Source: Acidobacteriaceae bacterium (GTDB taxonomy: Bacteria > Acidobacteriota > Terriglobia > Terriglobales > Acidobacteriaceae). Taken from it: a stretch of 64,000 nt of DNA. Positions 40,060 through 50,848 of the stretch are shown here, in pieces. Position 1 is the first letter of the stretch. Every line of letters begins with the position of its first letter. A program made the position numbers and the translations under genes. The stretch lies in NCBI GenBank assembly GCA_003134995.1, contig PLDC01000019.1, forward strand, positions 716,517 to 780,516, written 5' to 3'. The notes beneath the pieces are model-generated. The model ran no database searches. It had not been told where the DNA came from and saw nothing but the letters and a program-made list of their open reading frames with translations.

Positions 40060-40773
40060 TCACGCAGTCAAGAAGTTGCAGTCCCCACAGGCCCAACCGA
40101 TGTACAGAGGAGGCGTGGCACTTGGGCGAACGGCAGTCAGTTCGTTGGCCACCACATCCGCGTCGAACAGAGAACCAAACTGAACGAAGCTTTCGAACCA
40201 AGTTCTTTCCGGCGAAAAGGAGTGGACTATCATCGCGGCTCGATCCGTCTTGAAGCGTCGCCCCTCTATAACGGCGGAAGCGGCGCGGTGCAGCAGTTGG
40301 TAATGAGTCTGATCCGGCAAAGGCAAAGTTAAGCCTAGCAAGCCGCAGATGAAAGCTAGCCGCTCGTGTTTTCCAGCAGAAGCATTCCGCAACCAATCGC
40401 CGAGAGTTTCGCCGAAAGGCTCGCACACCTTGCCTTCGACCATGATTGCGAATGTCTGGTCTCCGGCGCGCGCAAGAGCGAAGACGTCATTCTGACTTGC
40501 GCCTAGGGAGGATCCAGGGAGCGCTACCTTATATTCGGGTATCGCCAAGAGAAGCTCTGCATTGCCACCATGAGGCCGCAGCATCGCAGCGATTTCGCTC
40601 GGTAGTCCATTCGTACTTTCCCCACTCGCACTTTTCCGGCCTGCAGCTTCCCAGCAATGGGCCAGTGTTTTGGCCGAGAACCCTGTACGCCATTGCTTAG
40701 TTGGGTCAGCAAGAAAACACCGCCAATCATCCGGGCCGGCGGTAGGAATATAGACCTTGGGCATCTTGGACAT
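40060..40773 (-). CDS. DUF6946-like protein with possible PD-(D/E)xK core
   Basis: A 237-residue soluble protein of an uncharacterised family (DUF6946 as I recall it). The opening PTAGPDDWRCFLADPTKQWRTGFSA is followed by ELLLAIPEYKVALPG, then SQNDVFALARAGDQTFAIMVEGKV. The ND...VEGK arrangement resembles the catalytic Asp and E-x-K of PD-(D/E)xK nucleases, but cleavage is not established. It begins one base after the stop of the dCTP deaminase gene, so the two are translationally coupled. It could take part in nucleotide or DNA metabolism; a defence role is speculative. Confidence 0.65.
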   Translation of the reverse strand: MSKMPKVYIPTAGPDDWRCFLADPTKQWRTGFSAKTLAHCWEAAGRKSASGESTNGLPSEIAAMLRPHGGNAELLLAIPEYKVALPGSSLGASQNDVFALARAGDQTFAIMVEGKVCEPFGETLGDWLRNASAGKHERLAFICGLLGLTLPLPDQTHYQLLHRAASAVIEGRRFKTDRAAMIVHSFSPERTWFESFVQFGSLFDADVVANELTAVRPSATPPLYIGWACGDCNFLTA

Positions 40774-40774
40774 A

Positions 40775-41947
40775 CTATTTCTCGCGGCGAAACTGTTTGC
40801 TCAGTGTGAGCGCCTGATGCTGGTACGACGATCCGATATTCGTTCCGTAGATCTTGTGCGGCCGCGACAAGAGAGGCATATAGTTCAGTCGGCCGACAAG
40901 CTGGCCGTGCTCCATGAGAAACGGAACCTCATGGGCTCGAACTTCGAGCACCGCTGGTGTTCCCTTGATGTCGTTGGAACCATAGCCGAACCCAGGATCG
41001 AAGAAGCCGGCATAGTGAATGCGGAACTCGCCGTCTGATGGATCGAAAGGCACCATCTCGGCCGCGAACTCCGGAGGAACGCTCACCCTCTCTTTGGACG
41101 CGAGAATATAGAAGTCACCAGGTTCGAGGATCAGACTCTTGTTAGCATTCTGATGACGAACTTCCCAGAACTCTTCCGTCGCATAGAAATTAATTTTGTC
41201 CAGTTCAATGGCGGGAGCATAACGCTTCGCCTTGTAGGCAATAATCTCGCCTTCAGCACCTTCCAGATTGATCGTGATTCTCAGCCCGCGCTCCACACGC
41301 GCCTTGCTTGGACTGTCTTCCTCGTAGACCAGCGGCTCTTCGCGATCCAGTCCCCGGATCGCGCTGTCGCTCGATCGCGGATTTCCCTGCACAAAGCGCA
41401 ACTGGCTCAGACGCATCCCGGCTCGCAGGGCAACGGTAAATGTGCGGGAAACAACTTCAGCGTAGAGTTTGCCCTTGTATCCCGGCGGCACGCGGTCGAA
41501 CTCGGTGCCGTAATCTGTGATCAGGCGCGTGAAAATATCGAGACGTCCGGTGGTGCTTTTCGGATTTGCGTTGCCGGAAATGTTTTCCGGCAGCTTCAAC
41601 TCCTCAACCAGGGGAATGATGTAGACGCAATCTTTTTCGAAGACGGGCGCGCCAGTCAGATCGACGCGCGTCATCCGGAGTTCTTTGATTTTGGCCTCGA
41701 CCGTGCTATTCGGCCCCGGCAGAAAACTTGCGCGCACGCGATGCGCCATGTCGCCGAGGCGCAGGTCGAGGCTTGCCGGCTGGATGTGATCCGGGTTAAT
41801 TCCGGGCGAGGCGATGATGTTTCCGCGCGCGATTAAATTGGCGATGTCCTGCGAGGGCAGGATTCCGGTAGAGCGAGTCTGAGCTTGCTCGGAAGGCCGC
41901 TCGATCCCGTTTTCAAAGGCAATCTGACTTTGATTGGATGTGGACAT
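40775..41947 (-). CDS. dcd: 2'-deoxycytidine 5'-triphosphate deaminase (long form)
   Basis: A 390-residue protein of the duplicated dCTP deaminase family, about twice the length of E. coli Dcd (~190). The ATG at 41947 (MSTSNQSQ) is preferred to one at 42004, whose leader overlaps an intergenic repeat. The N-terminal half has IQPASLDLRLG and the trimer-type core SGNANPKSTTGRLDIFTRL. The C-terminal half has AEMVPFDPSDGEFRIHYAGFFDPGFGYG, with a conserved Glu. The enzyme makes dUTP from dCTP as a step to dTTP. Its stop is one base from the DUF6946-like start. Confidence 0.88.
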   Translation of the reverse strand: MSTSNQSQIAFENGIERPSEQAQTRSTGILPSQDIANLIARGNIIASPGINPDHIQPASLDLRLGDMAHRVRASFLPGPNSTVEAKIKELRMTRVDLTGAPVFEKDCVYIIPLVEELKLPENISGNANPKSTTGRLDIFTRLITDYGTEFDRVPPGYKGKLYAEVVSRTFTVALRAGMRLSQLRFVQGNPRSSDSAIRGLDREEPLVYEEDSPSKARVERGLRITINLEGAEGEIIAYKAKRYAPAIELDKINFYATEEFWEVRHQNANKSLILEPGDFYILASKERVSVPPEFAAEMVPFDPSDGEFRIHYAGFFDPGFGYGSNDIKGTPAVLEVRAHEVPFLMEHGQLVGRLNYMPLLSRPHKIYGTNIGSSYQHQALTLSKQFRREK

Positions 41948-42007
41948 CGTGAGTGCCTCTATTGTAACGCTTCGCGGGAAACCGGGACGAGGCAGGCCCA
42001 CCAAGAA

Positions 42008-42070
42008 TTGTCATCCTGAGCGGAGCGGATGGCTCGCGACAGCGGGCCATCTGCGGAGTCGAAGGACCCC
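42008..42070 (-). repeat. GTCATCCTGAGC-type dispersed repeat
   Basis: TTGTCATCCTGAGCGGAGCG, then an inner inverted repeat GATGGCTCGC/GCGGGCCATC, ending TCGAAGGACCCC. It lies between dcd and lon and is the best-preserved copy of the family, together with 19918. Confidence 0.85.
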
Positions 42071-42138
42071 TTGCATGCCGGGTGCCGAAATGAGCACAGC
42101 AGAGAGTTCGCGGTTAATGGTCGGCGCAGCGTTGCAGC

Positions 42139-44550
42139 CTACTGATGTGCCGCAGGGCTATCCCCGGTTTCGGAGGTCAGAGGCGCAATCGGCTGCGCGG
42201 TGATATCTTCGCCGATCAAGGGCAGAGGAGACTCCAGCGCAATCTGCAGCACCTGGTCCATGGTGTCGACGAAGTGCATCTTCATGGCGCTGCGCAGATT
42301 TTCGGGAACCTCGGCCAGATCTTTTTCGTTGTCGCGCGGCAGGATGACTTCGAAAAGTCCGGCGCGATGCGCAGCCAGAAGTTTTTCTTTGAGGCCGCCG
42401 ATGGGCAGAACTTTGCCGCGCAGCGTGATTTCCCCGGTCATGGCCAGATCGCGACGCACCGGAATCTTGCTGAGCGCGCTTGCGATTGCTGTCGCAATGG
42501 TGATGCCAGCCGATGGCCCGTCCTTCGGGATCGCGCCTTCCGGCACGTGCACATGCAGATCGAGGGTGCGGTAGAAGTCGCGGGTGAGGCCAAGACGGTG
42601 CGCGCGCGAGCGGATGTAAGATAGCGCAGCCTGCGCTGACTCTTGCATCACATCTCCAAGTTTGCCGGTCAGCGTGAGCTTGCCCTTGCCATCGACCACG
42701 GTGGCTTCGGTGCTGAGAATCGAGCCGCCGACTTCGGTCCAAGCCAGGCCTGTGACTAATCCCACTTCACTCTTTTCATGAGCCAAAGTGTCGCGGTACT
42801 TGATCACGCCCAGGAAGTCGGTAACATTCTCGCCAGTGACCGCAGAAGTATAGTTCTCGCCTTCTTTGACCACCTTGCGCGCGACCTTGCGGCAGACGTT
42901 GCCGATTTCGCGCTCGAGATTGCGCACTCCAGCTTCGCGCGTGTAGGAGCGAATCAGCCCCATGATGGCTTCGTCGGTGAAATTGATGTTCTTGTCCGAC
43001 AGGCCGGCCTGCGCCATTTGCTTCTTGACCAGGAACTGCTTGGCGATCTCAACTTTTTCCTGCTCGGTGTAGCCGTGCAGGCGCAGCACTTCCATGCGGT
43101 CCTGCAGCGCGGCAGGGATGGTGTGCATCACGTTGGCGGTAGCGATAAAGAAAACCTGCGAGAGGTCGTATTCGACGTCGAGATAGTGATCGACGAACAT
43201 GAAGTTCTGCTCGGGATCGAGCACTTCGAGCAGCGCGGCCGATGGGTCGCCGCGGAAATCCATCGACATCTTGTCGACTTCGTCGAGCATGAAGACCGGA
43301 TTCTTGGTGCCAGCCTTCTTCATCATCTGAATAATCTGGCCCGGCAATGCGCCGATGTAGGTGCGACGGTGGCCGCGAATTTCGGCTTCATCGCGCACTC
43401 CGCCGAGGGACATGCGGACGAACTTGCGTCCGGTGGCCTTGGCGATCGACATCCCGAGCGAAGTTTTGCCTACACCTGGAGGTCCAACGAAACAGAGAAT
43501 CGAGCCCTTGGGATTTTTTACGAGTTGCCGCACGGCAAGGAATTCGAGGATGCGTTCCTTGATTTTCTCGAGGCCGTAATGATCTTCGTTAAGAACTTTC
43601 TCGGCGCGGGAAATATTTCGGATTTCTTTGGACCGCTTCTTCCACGGCACGGCCAGCAGCCAGTCGAGATAGTTGCGTGACACCGTGGACTCGGCCGACA
43701 TGGGCGGCATGGCTTCAAGCTTCTTCAGTTCCTGCAGCGCCTTGTCTTTCACGTCCTTCGGCATTCCCGCGGCTTCGACCTTCTTCTTCAGTTCGTCGAA
43801 TTCGCTCTTCTCGCCGCGGCCCAGTTCTTTCTGAATGGCCTTGATCTTTTCGTTGAGGTAATACTCTTTTTGCGCCTTCTCCATCTGGCGCTTCACGCGC
43901 GACTGGATGGTTCGATCGACGTTGAGCTTTTCAATCTCGACATCGAGCACATCGGCAATGCGGTTCAAGCGCTCGGAAGGATCGAAGATTTCGAGCAGTT
44001 CCTGCTTTTCTTCAATGGAAAGCTGCAGGTTGGCGGCAATGATGTCGGTGAGCTTGGCCGGATCTTCCATGCGAACCGCTGAAATCATGGTCTCGTAATT
44101 CAGCGCCTGGCAAAGCTTTACATACTGCTCAAACAACGTAGTCACGCGCTGCATTCCAGCTTCGATCTGCGCGTTCATCTCCACGGGATAGCGAGCGACC
44201 CGTACCGAGGCCTGCATGTAACCATCGGAATCGGTGGCCTGCAGAAGCCGGCCGCGCTCAATTCCTTCGACCAAAACTTTAATGTTTCCATCGGGCAGCT
44301 TGAGGCTCTGGACGATATTGACGATGGTGCCCACCTGGTAGATTTCATTCGACTTCGGTTCGTCGATGGAGGCGTCGTGCTGCGTGGCGAGGAAAATTTT
44401 CTTATCCGCGGCCAGCGCCTCTTCGAGGGCGCGCACGCTCGACTCGCGCCCCACGACGAATGGCGTCATCATGAAAGGGAAGATGACCACGTCCCGAATG
44501 GGCATCATGGGCAGCTTCTTGGTTTCGAATTTTTCCTTGGATGTGGTCAC
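42139..44550 (-). CDS. lon: ATP-dependent protease La
   Basis: An 803-residue Lon protease. The GTG start at 44550 has a GGGGAGA ribosome-binding site. The N-terminal substrate domain begins [16 protein letters not shown]. The AAA+ module has [14 protein letters not shown] (Walker A) and [10 protein letters not shown] (Walker B). The C-terminal protease domain contains PKDGPSAG with the nucleophilic Ser and the Lys of [17 protein letters not shown], the Ser-Lys dyad. Lon degrades misfolded and regulatory proteins in the cytoplasm. It is the last gene of the tig-clpP-clpX-lon block. An antisense reading frame across it is a shadow. Confidence 0.97.
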   Translation of the reverse strand: MTTSKEKFETKKLPMMPIRDVVIFPFMMTPFVVGRESSVRALEEALAADKKIFLATQHDASIDEPKSNEIYQVGTIVNIVQSLKLPDGNIKVLVEGIERGRLLQATDSDGYMQASVRVARYPVEMNAQIEAGMQRVTTLFEQYVKLCQALNYETMISAVRMEDPAKLTDIIAANLQLSIEEKQELLEIFDPSERLNRIADVLDVEIEKLNVDRTIQSRVKRQMEKAQKEYYLNEKIKAIQKELGRGEKSEFDELKKKVEAAGMPKDVKDKALQELKKLEAMPPMSAESTVSRNYLDWLLAVPWKKRSKEIRNISRAEKVLNEDHYGLEKIKERILEFLAVRQLVKNPKGSILCFVGPPGVGKTSLGMSIAKATGRKFVRMSLGGVRDEAEIRGHRRTYIGALPGQIIQMMKKAGTKNPVFMLDEVDKMSMDFRGDPSAALLEVLDPEQNFMFVDHYLDVEYDLSQVFFIATANVMHTIPAALQDRMEVLRLHGYTEQEKVEIAKQFLVKKQMAQAGLSDKNINFTDEAIMGLIRSYTREAGVRNLEREIGNVCRKVARKVVKEGENYTSAVTGENVTDFLGVIKYRDTLAHEKSEVGLVTGLAWTEVGGSILSTEATVVDGKGKLTLTGKLGDVMQESAQAALSYIRSRAHRLGLTRDFYRTLDLHVHVPEGAIPKDGPSAGITIATAIASALSKIPVRRDLAMTGEITLRGKVLPIGGLKEKLLAAHRAGLFEVILPRDNEKDLAEVPENLRSAMKMHFVDTMDQVLQIALESPLPLIGEDITAQPIAPLTSETGDSPAAHQ

Positions 44551-44738
44551 TCAATCTCCCCTGGGTTTCGGAAAATGCTTTCGCGAGTTCAGCCGAATGA
44601 CGTGCTTCGAGCATGCCGTGCTAATGGTGCCGTGCTAATGGTTTCGTGCCGAATAACAATCGCCGGTCCGCTAGCCAACCGTACACCTAAACAGTTTACT
44701 CCTGTTTTAGCGCTTAGCTTATCTCTTAATCTCTTATA

Positions 44739-46016
44739 CTATCCGGCCTTTTCCAGCGCGCCGACCGAGGCGTTGCGTTTCTCCACCATCTCGCGCGTGA
44801 CCTCAAACTCCTTTAGTTTCTTCTGGCTGGGCAGGTGGAACATCAAGTCGAGCATGAGCTCTTCGAGAATCATGCGCAGGCCGCGGGCACCGACCTTGCG
44901 GGACAGCGCCTGGCGGGCGATGGCGCGCAGGGCTTCGTCGCTGAACTTCAGGCGCACATTTTCGAACTCGAACAGCCGCTGGTATTGCTTGACGATGGCA
45001 TTCTTCGGGCGCGTGAGAATTTCGATGAGCGCAAACTCGTCCAGATCTTCGAGCATGCCGACCACCGGCATGCGGCCGACGAATTCAGGAATCAGCCCAA
45101 ACTTGATCAAATCTTCCGGCTGGATTTCGCTAAGCAGTTCGAAGTTGCGCTTGCGTGCGACCACGGCATCTTCTTTATCCGCTTCTTCGCCGCCGCGGAA
45201 GCCCAGCGACTTCTTGCCGACGCGCCTTCCGATAATTTTCTCCAGGCCCACGAACGCTCCTCCGCAAATAAAGAGGATGTTGGTGGTGTCGACCGGAGTA
45301 AATTCCTGATGCGGATGCTTGCGTCCACCTTGCGGCGGAACGTTAGCAATGGTTCCTTCCAGAATTTTCAGCAGCGCCTGCTGCACGCCTTCGCCGGAAA
45401 CATCGCGCGTAATCGACGGATTTTCATCCTTGCGCCCGATCTTATCGATTTCATCGATATAGATCATGCCAGTCTGGGCGCGGCTCACATCACCCTCGGC
45501 CGCTTGCAGCAGCTTGAGGATAATATTCTCCACATCCTCGCCCACGTAGCCCGCTTCGGTGAGCGTGGTGGCATCGACGATCGCGAAAGGCACGTCAAGC
45601 ATGCGCGCCAGAGTCTGCGCCAGCAAAGTTTTTCCGGTTCCGGTAGGACCGATGAGCAGAATATTCGACTTGCTCAGTTCGATGCCATCGCCGGCAGCCT
45701 TCTGCCGGTTCATGAAGATGCGCTTGTAGTGGTTGTAGACCGCGACCGCCAGCTTCTTCTTGGTCTGCTCCTGCCCGATCACGTATTCGTCGAGGAAGGT
45801 CTTGACCTCCTGCGGCTTGGGCAACTGATTCGGCGTCGAAGTCTGCGGAGTGGCCGTGCGGTCGTCTTCGAGAATCGAGTTGCACACCGCCACGCACTCA
45901 TCGCAAATATAGGCGCGGGGATAATCGCTGGGCGACGAGATCAGCTTGGCGACCGCATCCTGCGACTTGTGGCAGAACGAACAGCGCAAAATCTCGTCAG
46001 ACGACTTGGTTTTCAC
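44739..46016 (-). CDS. clpX: ATP-dependent Clp protease ATP-binding subunit
   Basis: A 425-residue AAA+ unfoldase. The N-terminal C4 zinc-binding domain is complete ([11 protein letters not shown]...CDECVAVC). The ATPase core has [15 protein letters not shown] (Walker A), VGEDVENII, and [13 protein letters not shown] (Walker B). [20 protein letters not shown] and [11 protein letters not shown], a region near the ClpP-docking loop, follow. It feeds tagged proteins to the ClpP chamber encoded 137 bases upstream. Length and order match the usual clpP-clpX arrangement. Confidence 0.97.
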   Translation of the reverse strand: MKTKSSDEILRCSFCHKSQDAVAKLISSPSDYPRAYICDECVAVCNSILEDDRTATPQTSTPNQLPKPQEVKTFLDEYVIGQEQTKKKLAVAVYNHYKRIFMNRQKAAGDGIELSKSNILLIGPTGTGKTLLAQTLARMLDVPFAIVDATTLTEAGYVGEDVENIILKLLQAAEGDVSRAQTGMIYIDEIDKIGRKDENPSITRDVSGEGVQQALLKILEGTIANVPPQGGRKHPHQEFTPVDTTNILFICGGAFVGLEKIIGRRVGKKSLGFRGGEEADKEDAVVARKRNFELLSEIQPEDLIKFGLIPEFVGRMPVVGMLEDLDEFALIEILTRPKNAIVKQYQRLFEFENVRLKFSDEALRAIARQALSRKVGARGLRMILEELMLDLMFHLPSQKKLKEFEVTREMVEKRNASVGALEKAG

Positions 46017-46038
46017 TCGGCTCTACTCCTTATAATAT

Positions 46039-46140
46039 TTGTCATCCTGAGGAGGGCGCTTTCTGCCCTCCGAAGGATCTGGGCGAGTCGCGCGAAGCGT
46101 CGCGTTCTTTGCGACGCAACAATCGCGCGTTTGGCTCGCT
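46039..46140 (-). repeat. GTCATCCTGAGC-type repeat with long tail, copy A
   Basis: TTGTCATCCTGAGGAGGGCG begins the element. An inner GAGGGCGC..TTTCTGCCCTC inverted repeat follows, then gaaggatctgggcgag and a 38-base tail ending tttggctcgc. The tail is shared almost exactly with 46902-46940, on the other side of clpP. Confidence 0.85.
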
Positions 46141-46153
46141 TCCTTGCGAAGGC

Positions 46154-46774
46154 CTATACTACCGCCTTTGCGGTCTTATAGATGATGTCATCTATGATTC
46201 CGTATTCCTTAGCCTGCTGCGCGTTCATGATGAAATCACGCTCCACGTCCTTTTCCACTTTATCGAGCTTCTGCCCGCTGTGCTTGGAGAGTAGCTGATT
46301 GGTAATCTCCCGCATGCGCAGAATCTCGCGCGCGTGGATGTCGATATCCGTCGCCTGCCCCGACAATCCGCCCATCGAAGGCTGATGAATAAGGATGCGC
46401 GAATTGGGCAACGCCAGCCGCTTCTTCGGCTCGCCGGCGGCCAACAGCAACGCCGCCATCGACGCCGCCTGCCCCACGCACAGAGTCATCACATCATTCT
46501 TCACGTATTGCATGGTGTCGTAAATCGCCATGCCGGCCGTGATCGAACCTCCCGGGGAGTTGACATAGAGCTGAATGTCTTTCTCCGGATCTTCCTGCGC
46601 CAGAAACAGCATCTGCGCAATCACCAGGTTGGCGATGTTGTCGTCAATCGGCGTGCCGATAAAAATAATGTTATCGCGGAGCAGCCGGGAATAAATGTCG
46701 TAGGCGCGTTCGCCCCGCCCAGTCTGCTCGATGACCATCGGTACCAGCATCATTTGCGGATCGTTTTGCTTCAT
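46154..46774 (-). CDS. clpP: ATP-dependent Clp protease proteolytic subunit
   Basis: A 206-residue serine protease. [22 protein letters not shown] is the typical mature start. The catalytic Ser is in [14 protein letters not shown], and His is in [11 protein letters not shown]. The catalytic Asp belongs to [13 protein letters not shown] near the end. ClpP forms a double heptamer that degrades substrates unfolded by ClpX. It lies between tig and clpX. Both flanks carry nearly identical repeat elements (46039-46140 and 46817-46940). Confidence 0.97.
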   Translation of the reverse strand: MKQNDPQMMLVPMVIEQTGRGERAYDIYSRLLRDNIIFIGTPIDDNIANLVIAQMLFLAQEDPEKDIQLYVNSPGGSITAGMAIYDTMQYVKNDVMTLCVGQAASMAALLLAAGEPKKRLALPNSRILIHQPSMGGLSGQATDIDIHAREILRMREITNQLLSKHSGQKLDKVEKDVERDFIMNAQQAKEYGIIDDIIYKTAKAVV

Positions 46775-46816
46775 GGTTTTACCTGACTTGTTGAACGGGA
46801 CCTGCCACCAACCTAG

Positions 46817-46940
46817 TTGTCATTCCGAGCAAGCGGTTTTTGCGCCGCGAGGAATCCGGGCGAGCCGCGCGATGCAGCTTGCCCTGAGCCTGCCGAAGCG
46901 GCGCGTTCTTTGCGACGCAATAATCGCGCGTTTGGCTCGC
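46817..46940 (-). repeat. GTCATCCTGAGC-type repeat with long tail, copy B
   Basis: TTGTCATTCCGAGCAAGCGG and gaggaatccgggcgag open the copy. An insertion containing gccctgagcctgccgaagc follows, then the same tail as copy A (GCGTTCTTTGCGACGCAA, then AATCGCGCG). It lies between tig and clpP. Confidence 0.85.
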
Positions 46941-46953
46941 ATCCTTACTTATT

Positions 46954-48297
46954 CTACGCGGACTGGTGATAAAGAAAATCGAGGGTCTTCTCACTGCGGA
47001 TTCTAATCCGGATTCTATCGAGGCCCCCATCCTCTGTCAAACGAGCGCGCACCGCTTCTGACGTTTGTTTTGACTGTTTGGCGATCGCTTCCAACTCGCG
47101 GTTCACTTCCTCGTCGCTTACTTGGATCTTCTCAAGGTCGGCGACTCGTTCCAGCAACAAAGAAGACTTCACATCCTGCACCGCTTGCTCGCGCTGACCA
47201 GCGCGAAGCCGCGGCAAGTCCATCTTCTTTAAGTCTTCCATCTTCATGCCTTGCGCGGCCAGAGCCCGAAGCCCGCGTTCCAGGCGCACATCAATCTGCC
47301 GGTCGACCAGAGACTCCGGCACCTCAAAATCATTGCGCTTCACCAGTTCGGCAACAAGTTTATCTTTCGCCTCGTGCTCGGCCGTGTGCCGCTTCTCGGC
47401 TTCCATGTTTTCGCGAATCTGCTTGCGAACCGCGTCGAGACTCGCGAACTCGCCCAATTCTTTCGCGAAGTCATCGTTCAGCTCAGGCAGGCTCTTCTGC
47501 TTGATGCCGTTCACCTTCACCGTGTACACAAAAGTCTTGCCCGCGAGCCGCTTGTCGGAAATGTCGTCGGGATAAACCACATCGAAAGTCCGCTCATCGC
47601 CGGCCGAAGCCCCGGTAAGATTCTGCGAGAATTCCGGCACAGTATTCTTGCCGCCCATTTCGATCAGCACGTCGTCCATGTGCACGGGATTGGCTTTCGC
47701 GTCTGCAACATCTTTGCCATCCTTCGGCTTGCCGTCCATCGAAGCCTGCGCAAAATCGCCCTCGGCCAGCGGACGCCCTTCCACCGTAGCGTAAGTCGCA
47801 TGCTGCTCACGCACGCTAGCGAGCGCCTGCTCGACATCGTCGTCGGTAACGGCAATCTCTGGATGGTCGGCGCGCAGTTCTTTGTAGCCCTCGACCTGAA
47901 TCTCAGGCAGCACTTCAAACGTAGCCTTAAATGTCAGCGGCTCGCCCTCATGCTGATGCAGTTCGGTAACCCGTGGCTGCGAAACCGGAATCAGCCCCAG
48001 CCTCTCAGCCTCCCGCCGAAAATATTTCGGGATCAAAGCCTCGGCAACATCGTTCTTCAGCCCATCGCCAAAGCGCTGCTTGATGATCGAAGCCGGCACA
48101 TGCCCAGCCCGAAACCCCGGCAGCCGCGCACTCTTCTGATAGCGCTGAATCTGCAACTCAGTCTCGCGCGCAACCTCCGCCGCCGGAATCTCAACCGAGA
48201 TCTCCCGCTTGATGTCTTTGTGACTCGCCAGGGCCTGACTAGCCAATTCTTCTGCCAATTTGGCCTTTGCCGCGTTGGTAGTTTCTGTGGGGCTCAC
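46954..48297 (-). CDS. tig: Trigger factor
   Basis: A 447-residue ribosome-associated chaperone. The N-terminal domain has the ribosome-binding loop LPGFRAGHVPASIIKQRFG; the usual FRK signature is FRA here. The PPIase-like domain includes EGDFAQASMDGKPKDGKD, with an unusual Lys/Asp-rich insertion, and RTFDVVYPDDISDKRLAGKTFVY. The C-terminal chaperone arms (DKLVAELVKRNDFEVPESLVDRQID) are complete. It folds nascent chains and starts the tig-clpP-clpX-lon block. The frame begins with MSPTETTNAAK, an extra ~25 residues before the usual start of homologues. Confidence 0.95.
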   Translation of the reverse strand: MSPTETTNAAKAKLAEELASQALASHKDIKREISVEIPAAEVARETELQIQRYQKSARLPGFRAGHVPASIIKQRFGDGLKNDVAEALIPKYFRREAERLGLIPVSQPRVTELHQHEGEPLTFKATFEVLPEIQVEGYKELRADHPEIAVTDDDVEQALASVREQHATYATVEGRPLAEGDFAQASMDGKPKDGKDVADAKANPVHMDDVLIEMGGKNTVPEFSQNLTGASAGDERTFDVVYPDDISDKRLAGKTFVYTVKVNGIKQKSLPELNDDFAKELGEFASLDAVRKQIRENMEAEKRHTAEHEAKDKLVAELVKRNDFEVPESLVDRQIDVRLERGLRALAAQGMKMEDLKKMDLPRLRAGQREQAVQDVKSSLLLERVADLEKIQVSDEEVNRELEAIAKQSKQTSEAVRARLTEDGGLDRIRIRIRSEKTLDFLYHQSA

Positions 48298-48732
48298 ATT
48301 CCGCCTTTCGACCGCTGCGTCCGGAGGCTCCGTCGAGCAAATGGAACCCTCCCGAATTCATACGGCGTTAACTTGAGTGTAAAGACGGGAGGGGAGTAGC
48401 GTCAAACGAGGGACTCAATCATTGGTCACGCGTCGTTGCTCGTTGGCCCGGCCTGGGACGTGGGCCGCCCCATCCTTTCACGTTCTTTGCGAAGAGTCGG
48501 CACCCCAGCACAACCCTGATCGCCGTAAGATCCCTTCAAGGCGGTAGATATCGGGGAAGGCCATAGTCCGGACGCGCTTCACGACAACCATCGCTTCAAA
48601 GCCAGCTCGCTCGTTAGGAGCCGACACGGTTATCTCATCAGCGCCCAACTCCCCTTGTAACGATTCTTCATTCCGCGCCACTATACGATCAGTCGTATCT
48701 CGTCGACAACTTCGCGCACATGGACGGAATCG

Positions 48733-50539
48733 ATGCAAGAAAAAACGCACGCCCGAAAAGCCGCCTTTGTCTGGGAAACCGCGTTGGCCCTTTTCCTAGG
48801 GTTCACGTTGCTGCTGAGCGGTCAATTTGCGGGGGCCAGCGACCGGCGGCAGCATCTGAAGGGGCAACTGACCCAGGAAATGCTGAATGCGCCGGTCGTG
48901 GGCCGTGTCCCGCCGACAACTCAGTTGACCCTGACCATCGGACTGGTGATCAAAAACATGACGGGGCTCACTGCGGCGGCCGACCAGGCATCGGACCCTA
49001 AGAGCCCATCGTATCGAAAGTATTTGAGCCCGGAGCAGTTCGCCGACCAGTTTGGGGCGTCGCCCGCAGACTATCAGACGCTGCTCAGTTGGGGGTCATC
49101 GAATCACCTCGCCGTCACCGCGCACAAGAATCGTTTTGTGGCCACCTTCGCGGGCTCGGTCGCCGACATCGAAAAGGCGCTCGACATTCAACTCAGCTAT
49201 CGCAAGCGACCAGACGGAACGCAGTTCTTCGCTCCTAATGTCGAGCCATCTCTCGAACTCGCGTTGCCGGTAGAGCATATCGGCGGCCTCGAAAACTTCA
49301 TCCTGCCAAAAAGGGCGGGCGGCTCTGGTCCAGGTGGTACTTATCAGGGGATGGACTACCGCCATGCCTACGCTCCTTCCGTGACGCTGACCGGCGCCGG
49401 GCAGACGATCGGTATCTTTATGGCGAGCACGTCAGACGGTTTTAATCAGATCGACATCAACAGCTACGCGACGCTTATCAATCAAAGCTTCCTTCCGGTG
49501 CAGGAAGTGCCGGCGGGCACCGTCACGACCGCCGGCGGGGAAGGCACCCTAGACGTCGATATGGCGCTCTCCATGGCTCCGGCAGCTCAGATTGTCGGCT
49601 TCTTCGGCGACCATACCGAAATTCTCACGAACATGGCGGACCGCAGTGACATCAAGCAGTTCACCTCTTCCTGGACCTGGTACAACGGCACCACAACCGA
49701 TACATGCCTGATGGAGGAGCTGGCCTTGCAGGGGCAATCGTTTTTCCAGATAACCGGGGATGCTGCAGCCTACACAATGGGGATGTTTCCAACGTACAGC
49801 AGAGGGACACTGGACTGCCGCCAGTTTCCGTACATAACGCTGGTTGGAGGTACGAGCCTCAACATGAGTGACAACGGAACGTAATTACGGAACGATCGAG
49901 ACGGCGTGGTCCTTCGGCCCCGGAGAAGGCAGTTCCGGCGGAGTCATACCGTCTGTCCCGATCCCGTACTATCAGTTGAGCATCGCCGGAGTGAATGGGG
50001 CGTCTTCGACCAATCGGAACGCGCCAGACGTGAGCGCACAGGCTGCGGGAGGAAATATCATCCTGAACGGCAGCCTCCAAAACTGGTTCGGAACAAGTCA
50101 GGCTGCACCGCTCTGGGCAGGCTTCATGGCCCTGGTAAATGAACAAGCCGCCAACTTCGGTGTAGCGAGCGTCGGCTTCGCCAACCCCGCCCTTTACGTG
50201 CTGCAATCCGATAACTCTTTTGGCCCATCTTTCCACGACGTCGTGTCGGGGTGCAACCCGAATCACGCCAATAACCAGTACTGTGCCGGACCCGGTTACG
50301 ATCTGGTCACAGGGCTGGGCTCGCCCCAGTCCGGTCTCATCAACGGGTTGATTTCACCCTCACCGAATCAATGCCAGGAGTTTCTGGCGAGCCTGAGAGT
50401 CCTGATTCAGAACCGGAGAGTACCGGTCGGCGAGGTAGCGGGCGACAGGCTCCAGTTGAAGCAATGTCTCCAGGAGGGCCAAATCACGCAGGCGGAATAC
50501 GACACGACCCTAGCTGCGCTCAATGCGCTCGCACAATGA
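48733..50539 (+). pseudogene. S53 sedolisin/kumamolisin peptidase, frameshifted
   Basis: Two adjacent frames make one sedolisin. Frame 1 (48733-49884, 383 residues) has a signal-like start, an activation prodomain (SPSYRKYLSPEQFADQFG), the catalytic Glu270 and Asp274 (GGEGTLDVDM) and the oxyanion Asp343 (ITGDAAAY). It stops in LNMSDNGT. Frame 2 (from ~49868 to 50539) resumes with NYGTIETAWSFG and carries the catalytic Ser in FGTSQAAPLW plus the calcium-site end AGPGYDLVTGLG. Removing one T at 49882 joins them without loss. Either a recent frameshift or a base error interrupts the gene. Sedolisins are secreted acid peptidases. Confidence 0.85.
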
Positions 50540-50584
50540 AGCGAGGCTATCCCACGTTTGGATCCCCAAGATTACGTCTGCCCC

Positions 50585-50607
50585 ATCCGTCGCGGTTTTC
50601 GACGGAT
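50585..50607. repeat. Hairpin ATCCGTCG...CGACGGAT
   Basis: An 8-bp stem with a seven-base loop (CGGTTTT) about 45 bases after the peptidase stop. A related sequence, gtcgcggtttcgacgg, recurs at 51582. No T-run follows it. The rest of this 309-base gap holds nothing recognisable. Confidence 0.55.
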
Positions 50608-50848
50608 GCGTACCACGAACGCAGTCAGAACGAGCCGGATGGGATGCAGCGGCATGGCCCGCCTCTGCACCGCAAAGTCCGGGCGCTGCCCCACTCCTGC
50701 CTCCGGATTCTGTTCCAAACTGTTCAATTGTGACCAGCGGTACCGTCCCGTGAAGGCATAGCATCGCAGTCGAATGGCGTTATAAGGGTCGCGCGGGTAA
50801 TGCTACCGACCCCCACCTGGCGCCAAGTCACGTGTTAGAAGGAGCCAT

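Noticed and set aside
44377-46181. Long plus-strand reading frames opposite lon and clpX
   Set aside because: They are antisense to well-conserved genes and have no domain-like sequence.
48478-48750. 90-residue minus-strand frame before the sedolisin
   Set aside because: No ribosome-binding site, overlaps the peptidase start, and no family resemblance; the 435-base gap is otherwise featureless.
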